64,000 bases of DNA from Blasia pusilla (GCA_050084515.1 CM114271.1:33852001-33916000), one strand, 5' to 3'; counted from the first letter of the stretch, positions 23,190-35,333 are shown. Program-made: numbers and translations. Notes: generated by a model not told the origin, from the sequence alone.

Positions 23190-25500
23190 TTTAATTTCTT
23201 TTCAAACCCATAGCAAGTTACAAAATGAATATATGAAAGAAAAATTAGTAACATGTTACTATCTTGTCGTATTATGCTATCTTGTCCTATTCTACTTGTG
23301 GGGTTGCATATTATAGTATGGATAAAGAGGGGTTACAATCCTCTCTCTTGCAAAAGTAACATTGCCATAAGTACATGGAATATAGCAAAAATCTCATACA
23401 TCATAATTTTTTTCATGATGACAAGATCCAATAGTAAATTGATTTATAAGGATTGTTAGAAGGTGTCCTCACAATACTTGAATCCTTCCCTTTAGGCGAG
23501 ACACAAAACAATGTGAGAGTCATTATTTCTCAAGGATAACATATTGAGATCTCTATAAATGGCACAATTTATGTATGAGGTTTTTTGGGAGCTAGTTGGA
23601 GGGCCACTTTATTGAGGGTTGCATGGATTTTCCAAGCTCGCCCATTTTTGGACACTCAAGAGGGTCTCATAGGAAATATCCAAATACTTGCCCGTTTTTT
23701 TAAAACTTTTCACAAAGAAATTGGATTTTCCAGGTTGCATTTTTTTAAAGTTTTGCAGGTCGAATTGAAAATTCTTAGATTTTACCATTTGGTATTACAA
23801 AGAATACCGGTTCTAGGTGCCTCTAGAACTTTTCAGGAACATTCTCCTAAGCACTAAATAGCGTTTAATTTGTTCACTAGAGGTCCCATTAAATGCCTTA
23901 ATAGATGTATGCTATTATGAAGCTCATAGCTTCCGAATTAAAGCAATTAAAATTTGGTGGTTTTAATTTTAAAATCATATGCATAATTAATTTTCGTAGG
24001 GGGATCAATATCAAGTTTTCGTAGTGAGATCAATATCAAGAAAGAAAAAAAAGGTCAACTGGGTGAAATTCCAAACCCTTTGGCCACAAGGATTCTCCTA
24101 TGGCCTCGTCCCAAGCCCACACATTTTACCTCTTTCTTCCCTCGTTCTTATATGGGGATGATTTTGAGATGGTCGGATTGGTTGAAGTATTTTTTGATTA
24201 ATCTATATTATTGATTTATCAATAGTATAATTACATCCCATGATGACATCTCTATTTTACATGTAATACAACTATGCACCTCCCTCCTAACACATGTCAA
24301 ATTTGAAAATATAAGTTTATTAATTTTGTATAGTGGATTTGGTTTTACTTGTAAATAACATAAGGATTGTGAAATGCATGGACTCATGCATGGGATAAAT
24401 AGGACTCAAAGCTTACCCATTTATGGGGTCATGAACACCCTTCTTTCATTTCTATTTTCTTTTCATCCAAAGGGGTAGCGCATATTTTGCTGGACATGTG
24501 TCACCAAGAGAGAAATGGCACCTCTAGCAAGAGTTTATAGGCTTAAGACTTCAGGATAATTTTTGGGTTGGGGTCTGACGGAAGTTCTTTGATATTATTG
24601 CCATTATTTAGACCCTCTTAAGGTGCACTTTATTCTCCCATGGTTGGAAGAGAGGGTAGTATCCATTAAGGTAGTGATGAAATATACTTCTTTTCTTAAA
24701 AAGTGTGGAAGTGAAACCTATTATTCCGTAACTGATCTCTACTTGAGAAGTTGCATTTAAAACTCTTTAAGTAAAATGATGATTTGCTATCTTCATAGGA
24801 CATGATGAGAGTTATCGTTAAAAATTTCATCAAACACAATATCGCAACAAAGAAAAAGGGCCCTCCTCATTTTTTAATCCCATCTACATCCGCTTTCTTC
24901 ATTAGAGAATCTCTATCCTAACCTCGTGATTTAGGAGAAGAAATTACCTTAACTCCTCTTACTTAACCCAATACCCTCCCAATCAATCTCATTCATTCTC
25001 TTATTCCTAACAACTACTACTCAAATTCAAATTGGATTATTTTGTCGTATTAGGCTCTCGTCAATGTTTACTTACATAGATGCTATCTTCAATAAGTTAA
25101 AAATTGTTAGGATCAAATGGATGGCTTGTAAAGTTGAGCCATTCTCTTTTTCAATCAATTCAATCCCTACATGGACTTCCTTTTCTTTCCAATTAATTCA
25201 ATTGCTTATAGTTAAAGAGACCGATCACCGATCTTCTTGGCGGAAACCCTTTTTGGCAGCATACAAGATATGGTTATTCCTTAAACCCAAAACATTTGGT
25301 GGCCTTCATTGGCCTGTGTTAGCACCAAAGATTCAATTCAAACCCTAGATCTCTGGGAGGCAGGTTTCACTTGACGAAACGTCGCAAGGCCATACCTGTT
25401 CAACGAGCTTTGCCAGGAGTTGTAAGCCGCCAGTGATCAGTTGAACCATCACCAGATCACTACTTCACCCACAATTGTCTCAGCTGAATGTCATTTGCCT
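23190..25500. other. Gene-poor region
   Basis: I see nothing I can support. Short open frames such as 23585-23857 and 25064-25348 have no domain-like content. Confidence 0.4.
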
Positions 25501-25739
25501 TCAGAAACAAATTGTATTATAAGCTGAATGCTACATCACTTTGAAAACTGTTGGGCATAGCTCACCATAATGTGGGACTCGTGTGGATGGGATAACACCC
25601 ACCGCTAGGTTTGATGGACCGAGGACTGCTATCACAAGGTTATTACCAGATGGTCGAAGAGTCGGACGGTCAGGGGATGACCGGTTCTGATGTCGGTTTT
25701 GTTGCAGATTCGCCATGGAGATTTGACAGGTGGGGAGAT

Positions 25740-26500
25740 GAGCACACCTCCAGTGGACAAAGTGTTACATAAGATCATATCTGGACTTGGCATCTTGGCT
25801 GTCTATCAAAGCAGGGGATGACTGAAATGTTCATTTAGTACGACTAGGATAACCAAATATTGATGCAGGGGGTGACTGAATTGTTCGTCAGGTAAGATTC
25901 AGGTAACTGAAAGAGGGGATGACTGAAATGCTCATCTGGTACAACTCTGCTAACCAAAACTCAAAGCAGGGGATGACTAAGCAAGTGCCGGTGATTAGGG
26001 TAAATGCACCAGGTTTGATACTAGTTTTGTCTGAGACTTCAATATGAAGCCCTCCTCAGGCAGGTAGAAAGATGGGCAGGCATACAAAAGACGAACTCTT
26101 CTAAAGATCATATCTAGCGCTGGCAGCATTTTTGATGTCTATCAACGCGGGGGATGACAGCCACCATTAAGTTTGAAGGTGGGTGTCAAGTAAGGAGATC
26201 AGCACACCTACGACACAAACTTGTCATCAATATCAAATCCAGACTTGCCATCTTTGATGGCAGAGCCGGGGATGCGTATGAAATGGTCATCTAGAGTCAG
26301 GGACTCCCGTGAATGAACTGCCACCATCCATCAGGTTTGATGTAACTTTTTCCTTTAGCTTCGACATGAAGATCCTCTCATGACAGGTAGGGATATGAGC
26401 AAACCTGGAACAGAAACTCTTATTGTAGATCATTTCTAGACTAGGCATCTTTGATGTCTATGAAAGCAGAGGATCACTATGAAATGGAATCCGAAGAGAA
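25740..26500. repeat. Degenerate repeat array downstream of the BTB gene
   Basis: Four scattered blocks share GATCATATCTGGACTTGGCA-like and TGATGTCTATCAAAGCAGGGGATGAC-like text (near 25770, 26105, 26235 and 26425). Additional GGGGATGACTGAAATG blocks lie at about 25815, 25870, 25915 and 25970. The order is irregular and no frame is kept. The array lies 1.4-2.1 kb beyond the BTB gene stop. Confidence 0.55.
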
Positions 26501-27883
26501 GTACATTCAGAAGGACATTAAGACTCTCAGATCAAAATATTGTCCGCACTATGTTTGAACCATATCCCTGAAGAAAAGAGCGGTTCCGATAGATGTTAAG
26601 ACCCTCAGGTCACCACATTGTCAATACTATGATTGAACCATACTCTGAAGAAAAGAATGACTATGTCCAGATGTACACTGCATTACCAGCTCCCGCAAAC
26701 CCAGCTTCCAAACATGGGGCTACAGAAATGCATGTCTAAAGGTTCTGTCCCATATAGACATGTCTGTAGTCGACATCAAAACAGTAGCATGATTCACTAT
26801 TGGCATCTAGGGGTGAAGAAATGAAGAAAGACTGGTGATATATAAACACTGTAGCCCAACTGCCTTTCACGAGTCTGCAGAAGATAGGGCATACCTTAAA
26901 TCACGAGACAAACCAAACTAGGTCACTGTAGGGTGTCTCTATTCGTGAATTTAATCCATTGAAGGTGACAGAATTCAGGTCACCTTCTATGAAGGAAATG
27001 CAAGAATACTCAACCGATTCGATTGTTGTAGATGAGATCTCACACCTCCTAGCTTGAATCTACATGTTGATTCAAAGGACCTCATCGTGAGGTGCTCTGG
27101 CGTTTGTGTCAAATCCGTGAACTAGACTCAACAGGCACCAAAGCCCCTCCGGATTATATTCAGCCTGCAGGATCTACATCAATTCTGGAGGGAAACGCTG
27201 ACAAAGGCTTCACCACAATCTCAAGGCCCCAGGAGGAAGAAGCATTAAACTCCTGACCAAGAGTCTGAGCGATTAGAAATCGCAGAGCTGTGCTTCTGGA
27301 AAGATGTTTCCCGATCGAGAAAAATCAACCAGCCTTCATAATCAGTTGTTGCACCACTGTACTTGGGTGTTCATACCTAACAGATGATCTCCTTGAGGGT
27401 GTTGGAACAGGAGAAAGCATCCTCCTTTAGTTTTCTGATGTACTGACGTTCGAAGTCTGCCGTCCACCACTTATCCAGCCGAAATAAGCAAACAGACTGA
27501 TGGTTACCTCAGTTTTGGTTCTACAACAAAAGAAAAAAAAGAAGAAAAAAGAAAAAAAAGAAGAAAGAAACTATATGCTTATGAAAGCGCACCCGACCGG
27601 GCATTCATCCCCATCACCTAGCATGAATAAGGCTGGCAATGACAAGTACCGGAACGAGCTACAGAAAAATTCTTGGAGATCCAGAAACTACATCAATCAC
27701 AAAACAAGAGCTTGATGTATGTTCAATTACTGAGCTGCCTCAACTACTCTAAAGCTGTACAATAATGATAGGGATCCCCGGGCTTGACCCTGGGGATTCA
27801 TATCGAAGGCGGAAGGCGCATTCGATCTGGCGGAAGGCGCATTCGATCTGATTCGTGCCATCACTAGAAGGAGCAATCCTCAC
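26500..27883. other. 3' flank of the BTB gene
   Basis: No coding feature recognised. A purine tract of A and G (27530-27568) and a short duplicated GGCGGAAGGCGCATTCGATCTG near 27808-27850 are the only visible structures. The 3' untranslated region of the minus-strand BTB gene must begin at 27883, but its end cannot be placed. Confidence 0.4.
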
Positions 27884-29467
27884 TCAAAGTAGATCGAATC
27901 CGTTGATCAACTCGATTCTCACTCTTCCCAGAGTCCCTGAGCCCAGAGACACGGCCGGGTAATAAACTCCCTCTGGCAAATTGCTCCAGGCAACTCCAAA
28001 CTTCTGCCCGTCTATGGTGTAGGAACAAGTATGTTCGAACATGTCCAGCTGCACTCGGACCCGGGCACCTTGGTATCCAAACTTCTTGCCATACGGCATC
28101 CATGGAAAACCAAGAACATTGCACTGGTTGATGAGAGTTCCACGATCGTCCATCCTCAAAGCCCATCCTGTGGGTTGTTGGGTCAAGCTGGCACCATTGA
28201 AATTGGGCTTCCCCGAATGCAAACTGCTGACCTTGTAAAGGCCCACCTCACAGAACTGGTAGCAGAGTTCTTCGATCACGATATCCCACTCGTAGACACC
28301 ATAGGGCTGGAAGATGGCATTGGAAGCTCTGGCGAAGCCATTGCCCAAATCGCACTTTTCGATGACGGATCGATCTCTCCCGATCCTGTAGAAACTGGCA
28401 TGAGCTCCGTCCTCCCATGTGCCCTTCGCAACCCTCGGCCTCTGCAGCGCATGGAACCGAAAAGCGTCCATGAGACTGGCGCAAGGAATGATGTCCAGGG
28501 GCTCTATGACCTTGATGAGAAGCTCAGGGTGGATGCGTCGCAGATCGACCATGGAAATCAAGCTCGCCACGGACGAGGCTATGTCGTCCCTCAGCTGCAT
28601 GAACTGATCGAACTGGGAGCCGGACTCGTCGGAGCACCCATCCTGCACGTCTTGCAGAGGAGACGAGAAATCCATATCCTGGGGATCGTTGAGCAGAAGG
28701 AGAGCCTTCTTGGCGTCTGGAAGGTACAGCCTCACGATCTCCTCCGCCTCCTCATCTGCAGAAGCTCTGCAGCTGCACCACAGAACGATCTGCCTGAAAC
28801 GGAGGTACTCACCCAGAGACAGAATCGGACTGCCCATGTCTTCGGGCTCCTTCTTCGTCTTCGACAGGAAGTACTGGAACGCCTTTTCGGACAGGTTTCG
28901 AAGATGCACGGGCTCCAGGCACTTGGAATTCAGAACCCTCACGAGCTCCAGAGGAATCACATCCATGGAGCTGCTGATGGCAGGGAAGTCCATGGCCACG
29001 GACAGATTGCTGGCGGCCACGGTCATGTCGATGCTCAGCTCGAAGGTGCCGTCCACCAGATACTCCCACACGATGTCCTCCAGGTTCTGCAGAATGAAGT
29101 ACCTCGCGGCGCTGATCACTTCGAACGCCTTCCTCCAGCTCAAGGGGGCGTGCTCCACCATCATGCCCGTGTACAGAAACTCCAGAATCGACAGCAGAAC
29201 GGGGGACGCGATTTTGGGGAGGGAGATTTCGGACTTGCGAGAATCGGCCTTTCCGGTCATGAGCAGGCCCTTGAGAACGGGGGACCTCGCGCACAGCAGA
29301 AGGCGGCAGGCGTGCACCCGATCCCCGTCTTCGCACAAGAAAATCACATCGCTGAAGTCCACATTGTTCAGCATCTTCCTCTGATCCGCAAGCAGATCTG
29401 CAGCTGCCTGCGTCTGCGCTTGCCCTGCCTTCTCCAGAAACCTCGCCTTCACGGATGGAGCTTCCAT
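27884..29467 (-). CDS. BTB/POZ-BACK-SPRY domain protein
   Basis: This single open frame gives about 527 residues from the chosen ATG at 29467 to TGA at 27884. Residues about 36-140 form a BTB/POZ domain (VDFSDVIFLCEDGDRVHACR, then LLLCARSPVLKGLL and LPKIASPVLLSILEFLYTG). A BACK-like helical region follows to about residue 320, with PLELVRVLNSKCLEPVHLRN and VDLRRIHPELLIKVIEPL. The last 180 residues are a SPRY/B30.2 fold (GVYEWDIVIEEL, FCEVGLYKVSS, GWALRMDDRGTLI, SYTIDGQKFGVAWSNLPEGVY). BTB proteins often recruit targets to Cullin3 ubiquitin ligases and SPRY domains bind partner peptides, so a substrate-adaptor role is likely (inference). The frame stays open 152 codons further upstream to 29923, but that part is Pro/Ser/Thr-rich and encoded by a repeat, so I start at MEAPSVKARFLEK. 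No intron is needed. It is the best-supported gene in the window. Confidence 0.85.
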   Translation of the reverse strand: MEAPSVKARFLEKAGQAQTQAAADLLADQRKMLNNVDFSDVIFLCEDGDRVHACRLLLCARSPVLKGLLMTGKADSRKSEISLPKIASPVLLSILEFLYTGMMVEHAPLSWRKAFEVISAARYFILQNLEDIVWEYLVDGTFELSIDMTVAASNLSVAMDFPAISSSMDVIPLELVRVLNSKCLEPVHLRNLSEKAFQYFLSKTKKEPEDMGSPILSLGEYLRFRQIVLWCSCRASADEEAEEIVRLYLPDAKKALLLLNDPQDMDFSSPLQDVQDGCSDESGSQFDQFMQLRDDIASSVASLISMVDLRRIHPELLIKVIEPLDIIPCASLMDAFRFHALQRPRVAKGTWEDGAHASFYRIGRDRSVIEKCDLGNGFARASNAIFQPYGVYEWDIVIEELCYQFCEVGLYKVSSLHSGKPNFNGASLTQQPTGWALRMDDRGTLINQCNVLGFPWMPYGKKFGYQGARVRVQLDMFEHTCSYTIDGQKFGVAWSNLPEGVYYPAVSLGSGTLGRVRIELINGFDLL

Positions 29468-29529
29468 GTTCGCCTTGCCCTGCCGCTCCACTCCTCGCCC
29501 ACCTCGGCCTTGGAACGGAATTCTGCTCG

Positions 29530-29860
29530 GTCGGTGCGATTTCTGTCGGGTTCGGGGGATGGGTCCCGAGGAGGCAGAGGAGGAGAGTGGGCGATGGAGG
29601 AGCCCGACAGAAGTGATTGTTCGGGTGCTGTGTGAAGAGGAGGTTTGTGTCTGCTTCGGGGGGATGGGTCTTGAGGAGGCAGAGCGGAGTGGGCGAGGGC
29701 GATGGAGCCCTAGAGAGGTGATTGTTGTTCGTTCGGGTGGTGTAGGGAAGAGATTCGTGTCTGGTTCTGTTGGGGATGGGTCCTGAGGAGGCAGAGGGGG
29801 AAGTGGGCGATGGAGCCCTAGGGAAGTGCTTGTTCGGGTGGTGCGAGGTGAGATTTGTGC
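29530..29860. repeat. Three ~110-bp repeats in the 5' leader of the BTB gene
   Basis: GGGGATGGGTC...GAGGAGGCAGAG...GGGCGATGGAG blocks recur near 29555, 29660 and 29774 (spacings about 104 and 114). On the minus strand they encode the repeated SLGLHRP / PPERT phrases of the open upstream extension. They lie between the probable promoter and the chosen start codon. Confidence 0.75.
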
Positions 29861-29929
29861 GCGGTTTGCTTCATGGGGCCGGGACTTACTTGGCCCGAGC
29901 GAGAAAGGATAGACAGCATCCACCGAACT

Positions 29930-31710
29930 CTAGAGCGGGCTGCAGCCCCATCACCTGCTACATGCGAGTTCGAAATTCCATGCCTTGAAGGAGAGGGCGA
30001 TTTCCATTTCGGAAGAGACTGTCTTCGGAAATCTCGCTGCCATGCCTCTTGCAGCTCTCGAGTCGGTCGGACTATTCGAGGTCAGCTCGCTCATCCTTCT
30101 TTTCTCTCTCTCTGTCTCTTCTCCTCTTCTCTCCTCCTCTTTTCTTCTAGCCTAAGACGGACAGATTCGGTCAGACTATTCCTTCACTTCCCTCTCTCTC
30201 TGTTTGCTCCACTTCACTCCTAGAGCAGGACTGGCAGAGTCAAACTACTCCAGTGTAGCACTCCCACGCACACCTCCTTTCCTTCTTTTCTCTCTCTCTC
30301 TTTCTATCTATCTGTCTGTGCTTCACTTCTATCTGAAGAACAAACGAAGCCTATCCCAAGATAGATAGGCATGCTTCTCCACCCACGCCTTCATTCCTTC
30401 ATTCCTTCTTTTCTCTCTCTCTCTCTCTCTCTCTCTGTGGCAAGCACAAACATAGCCTACCTACAACAGCTCTGAGAGGCTTTCTCTCCAGCTCCAGCAC
30501 AGAACGACAGACAGCTTCAGGCACCGCCAATGCAGAACAGCCAAGCTACCCCGTCTCCCCACCCAGCAACCCAGAAATCCGGATACCCTTTGCTCCATCC
30601 CTTCTGACCTGCCTCCCCCTCTCACCCTCCTCCTCCTCCTCTTTCGACCACACGACTCTCAACGCACTGCCTCTATAGCCTCGCTCTCTCGTACGGCCCA
30701 TCGCATCGATGGGCTTTCCTCAGCCGCCTCCGATGAGTTGCTGACGCACTGAGATTCTGGCGAAAGTGGAGACGCATTCGGAGGGTGAGGTTGTTACGAT
30801 GAGCAGGAGTAGGAGGGGTGTTTCCCATGTCGAAGCGAGCGAGTCGAGGGAAGAGCGCACTCTGATCCTCCCTGATATCAGAGCCTTCTGATCCTCCCTG
30901 ATTGCAGGGCCTTCTTGGCCTCGAGCTACTTGTTCGTGGGGTTGCGAGATCGTCGGAAGAGGCCTGTCTGATGATTCCTGATACTAGATAGAGCCTTTTT
31001 GGCCTCGAGGCCTCCTGGTGGGGTTGTGAGATCCGTGGAATAGTGTACTTTGATGCCTTTTGAGATGGGAGGCATCGACGACCTCTTCGTTCATCGATGG
31101 TTTGCTCGAGCAAAGATCGATCGATGGCGCTCTCCTGATCTCTTGGTGGATCGAACTTGGAGGGTTTGTCGGTTGTTCGTGGCGAATCTCAGCCACAATG
31201 CTCGGGTGGGTATTGGCTGGGCGAGTTTGAGTAGTTGCAACCAAGTCGCGTGGAATCGTCTCGGCATGGGAAGGACAATAGTTTCGTTCCCCAGTAGGTC
31301 GATTACCTCGAATCTATGTCAAGCGCATGAATGGAACTTCGGTGAGCTCCCACTCTCTGGCTCAGTTCCTCTGAAGGTCTGCAGAGGGATTGGATAATTT
31401 GCAGAAAGGGAGTGTTGGCTCGATTTGCCTACTATGTCCTATCATGGACGATCGAATCGAGACAATTCGGCTTCTGCTTATTCTCATCATCTGGACCGAA
31501 ATTTCGCGAACTGCTGGAGAGAACTCCCAGAAATGGACATGGGAACTTGCCATGTTTGTCGTCAGCTGAAGAGATCGAATTGTAGGTGCTGAAACCCATA
31601 GCAATCCAATTTTTCTACATATCAAAGAGCTCACTTTACAGCAAAAGCAGCAGAGGCGACTGTAGCGTTTCATCTTTCTTCGTAGCATCTACCAAGAATA
31701 TTAGGAGACG
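29930..31710. other. CT-rich upstream region of the BTB gene
   Basis: Repeated TTTTCTCTCTCTCT tracts occur at about 30100, 30185, 30285 and 30410-30435. The phrases CTTCCTTCTTTTCTCTCTC and CTTCACTT recur with them, giving a loose repeat of about 100-140 bp. Pyrimidine-rich leaders are common in plant promoters and 5' regions. No gene is supported. The GATCGATCGATGG phrase near 31114 and the GCCTCGAG phrases near 30915 and 31005 are only short repeats. Confidence 0.5.
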
Positions 31711-34111
31711 CTGTTAGTCATAAACAGAAAAGTTCTGAGACAGAGGTGCTAGACCCCGTGCCGATCCTCGTTTCCTCGATTGCTTTCCATGTCCACGTTG
31801 TCTTCTTCTCTCCTTCATGAGCCTCTTTGCTTGCAGAAGCTTTGAATGACGAGCCTGCATATGTGATTTGAGACCGTGCTTTGTATCGAATCGTTGTCCG
31901 CAGTGAGGGCACTGCCCAACCTCTGTATGCTTTAGCCCTGCAGCTCATTCCAAGATTGCTTACTTTCAGAACACGTCCAACAAGGGATACCAGGAACACC
32001 TAGCAAGCAGTACCAATTCATCGTAGAAATGTGGCATGAGACACGTTTATAATCGTGACTCCACTCCCAAAACCTTTCAGATGACGAACCTTTTTCTAAA
32101 CGGGATGACGGTGATTTGGAGTCATGTGGATCCGAGAATTCCTCCAGGAGTCCCGAACCCGAATAAAGAAGATGCTCCTTTGAGCTGCTTGGAACAACCG
32201 CAGAAAGGTCTCTCATGAAAGTCTCCTCTTCTTCAGCTGCTTGAATCTTCTCCAACTGTGAGTAAAATCAACAGCTTCAGAGGTAGATCGACTGCCACAA
32301 CAAGACTGCAGCTCACTTGATTGGTGAAAACCAGAAGGTTCCCAAGCATATGCTCCATCCATTGTCGGAATCCCGGTGAGAAAGGCGAGCCCACCTTACG
32401 CTGGAGTTTTCGGTCACGCTCTTCACGCTTTGCCTTTTGTATTTGTCTGATCTCTTCCTGTGCGGCTTCATGTGCAGCATTTGGATTGAAACCTAGGCCT
32501 ACAGTCCAGAACAGCATCCACAATCAAAACCAGAACGGCAAGAAACATTCGAGCCACCAAGCTTGCAAAATTCTGAAACGAGTCACCTCCAACCGTGAAG
32601 AAAGAATATTAGAAATGATATCCAGTAGAGCTTCAACCCATGCACGAAAAGCAAAATCCAGCATGCTTAGAGGAGAGATGTGGTCATTCCCCTTCAGCAC
32701 ACTTGCAACGACATAAAAACCCATGTACAATACTTCCATGAAGAGTTCGTGCGCAAGCCATGAAAAGTTCAGGGCTCTGAAAGAGAAGTTCACATCAGTG
32801 CAAAAAATCCAGCCTACTTAGGAGAGATGAAGGTCATTCCCCTTCAGCACTCTTCCAACAACTTACAAACCCATGTACAATACTTCCATGGAAAGTTAGT
32901 GAGCAAGCCATGAAAAGTTCAGGGCTCCGGAAGTAGTTCACATGAGTGCAAACAATCCAGCCTACTTAGAGGAGAGATGTGGTCATTCCCCTTCAGCACT
33001 CTTCCAACAACTTACAAACCCATGTACAATACTTCCATGAAAAGTTCGTGTGCAAGCCATGAAAAGTTCAGGGCTCTGGAAGTGGTTCACATGAGTGCAA
33101 AAAATCCAGCCTGCTTAGAGGAGAGATGTGGTCATTCCCCTTCAGCACTCGTCTAACGATTTACAAACCCATGTACAATGCCTCCTTGAAAAGTTCGTGT
33201 GCAAGCCATGAAAAGAGGTTCACATCAGTGCAAATCACTCTATCCAGCAATGCACTACAAGCAAGACAGGATTGCAGATCATACCCAGGTGACCAAGCCT
33301 CTGTGTAGGTAGGATAGGTTCAACGATTCCCTTCCTCGACTGCCCCAGGCCTGTGTTCTCAGTCTGCACCAAGACAACACAAAATTCGTTGAGAGAAACT
33401 TCCAATGGTCATGCGGCTTCGAGATTGCAGTGAGTGCATTTTAAGATCTCGTTCTGTTGAAACACGAGCTCAAACAAACTCCTCCAAGGATCGAAAGAAA
33501 TCGTGGTTCACTAGACCCCAATTCCCCACGGAGAAACGCTTGGCGCGAAGATATGGCAAGTCGGCAGGGAACGAACGAGAACAAAAATTAGGGTGCATTA
33601 CCGTTCCACAGATCATCGGACGTTTTCCACAGATCATCGGAGGTTTTCGTCAGACATAGGATACACATCGAAACTAAAACACTCCCACGAACTCCTACAT
33701 AGAACTGCAGCAGAATAGCAGCAAAATTGCAGGAGAAGTGCAGAAAAGAAATCACACGAATCTGTACAAATGCGATCAAGACGAGTCTCGGAGAAAATTC
33801 CCACAGCCAACACAATCCTTCGAAACCTCGCAACACCCAATCCCACTCACCCAACCCATCGATCTGAGCATACGAAACCCGACCCCACCGGCAATCCGCG
33901 CTCCCCCATCCCTCAATTCTGCACCCGTCGAGGCCGCCACCTTCGAATCCCCAACCGCTCCCACCGTCAAAGCCCCCACACCCCCCAACTTCACATCGGC
34001 AGGAATCGCAGCAGCAGAATCCACAGCCCCTCTGACGCCATCGCCATCGCCTTCGACATCGACTTCGGGCGATTCGGTGTGGCGAGGGCGATAGTGGCGA
34101 GTCTTGTTCAT
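31711..34111 (-). CDS. Spliced G-patch-like and C2H2 zinc-finger protein
   Basis: Exon 1 (34111-33851) starts MNKTRHYRPRH and ends GGVGFRMLRSMGW at a consensus donor GTGAGT. FxMLxxMGW is the start of a G-patch, a nucleic-acid-binding motif of RNA-processing factors. Exon 2 (32498-32317) opens after CTGTAG with GLGFNPNAAHEAAQEE and KREERDRKLQRKVGSPFSPG, ending at a GTGAGC donor. Exon 3 (32255 to about 31991) follows a clean 61-bp intron and begins LEKIQAAEEEETF in phase. The last exon (31922-31711) holds CPHCGQRFDTKHGLKSHMQARH, a C2H2 finger with spacing C-X2-C-X12-H-X4-H, then a basic tail. Exon 1 to exon 2 is out of phase if joined directly, so a small exon near 33300 or another donor is needed. 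The last intron could be 41 or 68 bp; I favour 68. A nuclear RNA-processing role is inferred from the motifs. Confidence 0.6.
32655..33240. repeat. 149-bp minisatellite, four units, in the large intron of the G-patch/C2H2 gene
   Basis: CCCATGTACAATACTTCCATG anchors (CCATGTACAA at 32721, 32871, 33020 and 33169) give spacings of 150, 149 and 149. Each unit also holds GCAAGCCATGAAAAGTTCAG, GAGAGATGTGGTCATTCC and CCTTCAGCACTCTTCCAACA. Units 2 and 3 are the most alike. The first unit touches an open frame at 32793-32524, but the others carry stops, so this is intronic repeat and not coding. Confidence 0.85.
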
Positions 34112-34320
34112 AGGGCTTTCTTTGGCACAAAGCAGACGCAAGGTCCCAACAATCGGTAGCCTAGAAAGTCCACCGGTGGAAGTATTTAGCACTTGCCACC
34201 TCCGCTATCTCACCCACTGCCTCCTCCTCCTCCGTCCCTGCCTCGCTTAACCGACTCCCTTTCAAACCGACTCCCTTTCAAACCGACTGCTTCAGTCACT
34301 GAGTGTTTGAGTGAGTGAGT

Positions 34321-34356
<36 letters not shown>

Positions 34357-34366
34357 GTGAGTGAGT

Positions 34367-34406
<40 letters not shown>

Positions 34407-34604
34407 AAGGACAGAGAACCAGTGCTTGTCAATACTAGAATTGCCAGAGAGGGAGTTGCAAGTCGAGTTGGATTTCTAGTCCACGGAGAGAGAAAGAGAG
34501 AGAGGATTTATTGTCCAAGGGAGCAAGAGCAAGGACAGAGAACGAGTGCTTGTCGACACTGATTTGCCAGAGAGGGAGTTTCGAGTTGAGTTCGATTTCT
34601 AGTC

Positions 34605-34635
<31 letters not shown>

Positions 34636-34973
34636 GGTTTATTGTCCAATGGAGCTAGAGCAAGGATAGAGAACGAGTGCTTTTCAACACTAAATTGCCC
34701 GAGAAGGAGCTTTGAGTTGAGTTGGATTTCTGCTCCACGGGGAGCCTACGGGACCTCACCCATATGTGGGCGCAATAGTGACATCGCATCCCACAGGCAC
34801 CTTTGCATCTGTCCGGGGTTCCCACGGCTGAGCTTTGCCTTTTTAGTGAAAGCTTGCAATTTTTTTCTTGACCCGGGAGAAAAGTCAAGTCACACACATG
34901 AAAGGAGTTCGCTCTCTCGAATATGTACCCTAGCTAGGAGACTCCACTGCCCTGGGGTTGGTGGGAATTGAAG

Positions 34974-35006
<33 letters not shown>

Positions 35007-35333
35007 TCTATCTAACCAGAGAGGAAGTAAGTGACCTGCGTTTTGGTCTTAGATGGGGGGAGAGGACTGAGGAAAATGGGGGTGTGAGTGGGACGGTATT
35101 CGCTACTTGCAGGTTCAATCCCCGAGGTTGTGTGAAGTGGGAGGAGCTGGTGTGCTTGATCGAAGGGGAGTAGGAGTTTGGGTGAATCGGTGGGGGAGAG
35201 AGGATGGGGATGGTCGTGAGTAATATGGGGAGGATAGAAGATGGTGGGTTGTTGTAGCGAGTGCTGGAATTAGTGAGGGGGTGAGGGTTCTGGGAATGAG
35301 CTTTGGAGGCGGGGAGGGAAGTGTCTGGTGGAG
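34112..35333. promoter_or_regulatory. Shared upstream region of two divergent genes, GA-rich
   Basis: The G-patch/C2H2 gene (minus, start 34111) and the TRIAP1-like gene (plus, start 35334) point away from each other across 1.2 kb. The interval is dominated by GAGA/GAGT arrays (about 34309-34405, 34608-34636 and 34979-35006) and a three-unit repeat. GA arrays are common near plant transcription starts and are bound by BBR/BPC factors, so a bidirectional promoter role is possible (inference). No TATA box stands out. Confidence 0.45.
34405..34745. repeat. Three ~125-bp tandem repeats
   Basis: Each unit reads AAGGACAGAGAACGAGTGCTT, ACACT, TTGCCAGAGAGGGAG, GAGTTGGATTTCTAGTCCAC and GGAGAG. Units start near 34408, 34530 and 34662. 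GA dinucleotide runs of different length separate them and account for the changing spacing. Confidence 0.8.

Noticed and set aside
28031-29635. 534-codon plus-strand open frame
   Set aside because: It is the antisense shadow of the BTB-BACK-SPRY gene; its translation has no domain, while the minus strand has three.
34365-34562. Arg/Glu-rich open frame in the GA arrays
   Set aside because: Product of GAGAGA microsatellite translation (RERERE).
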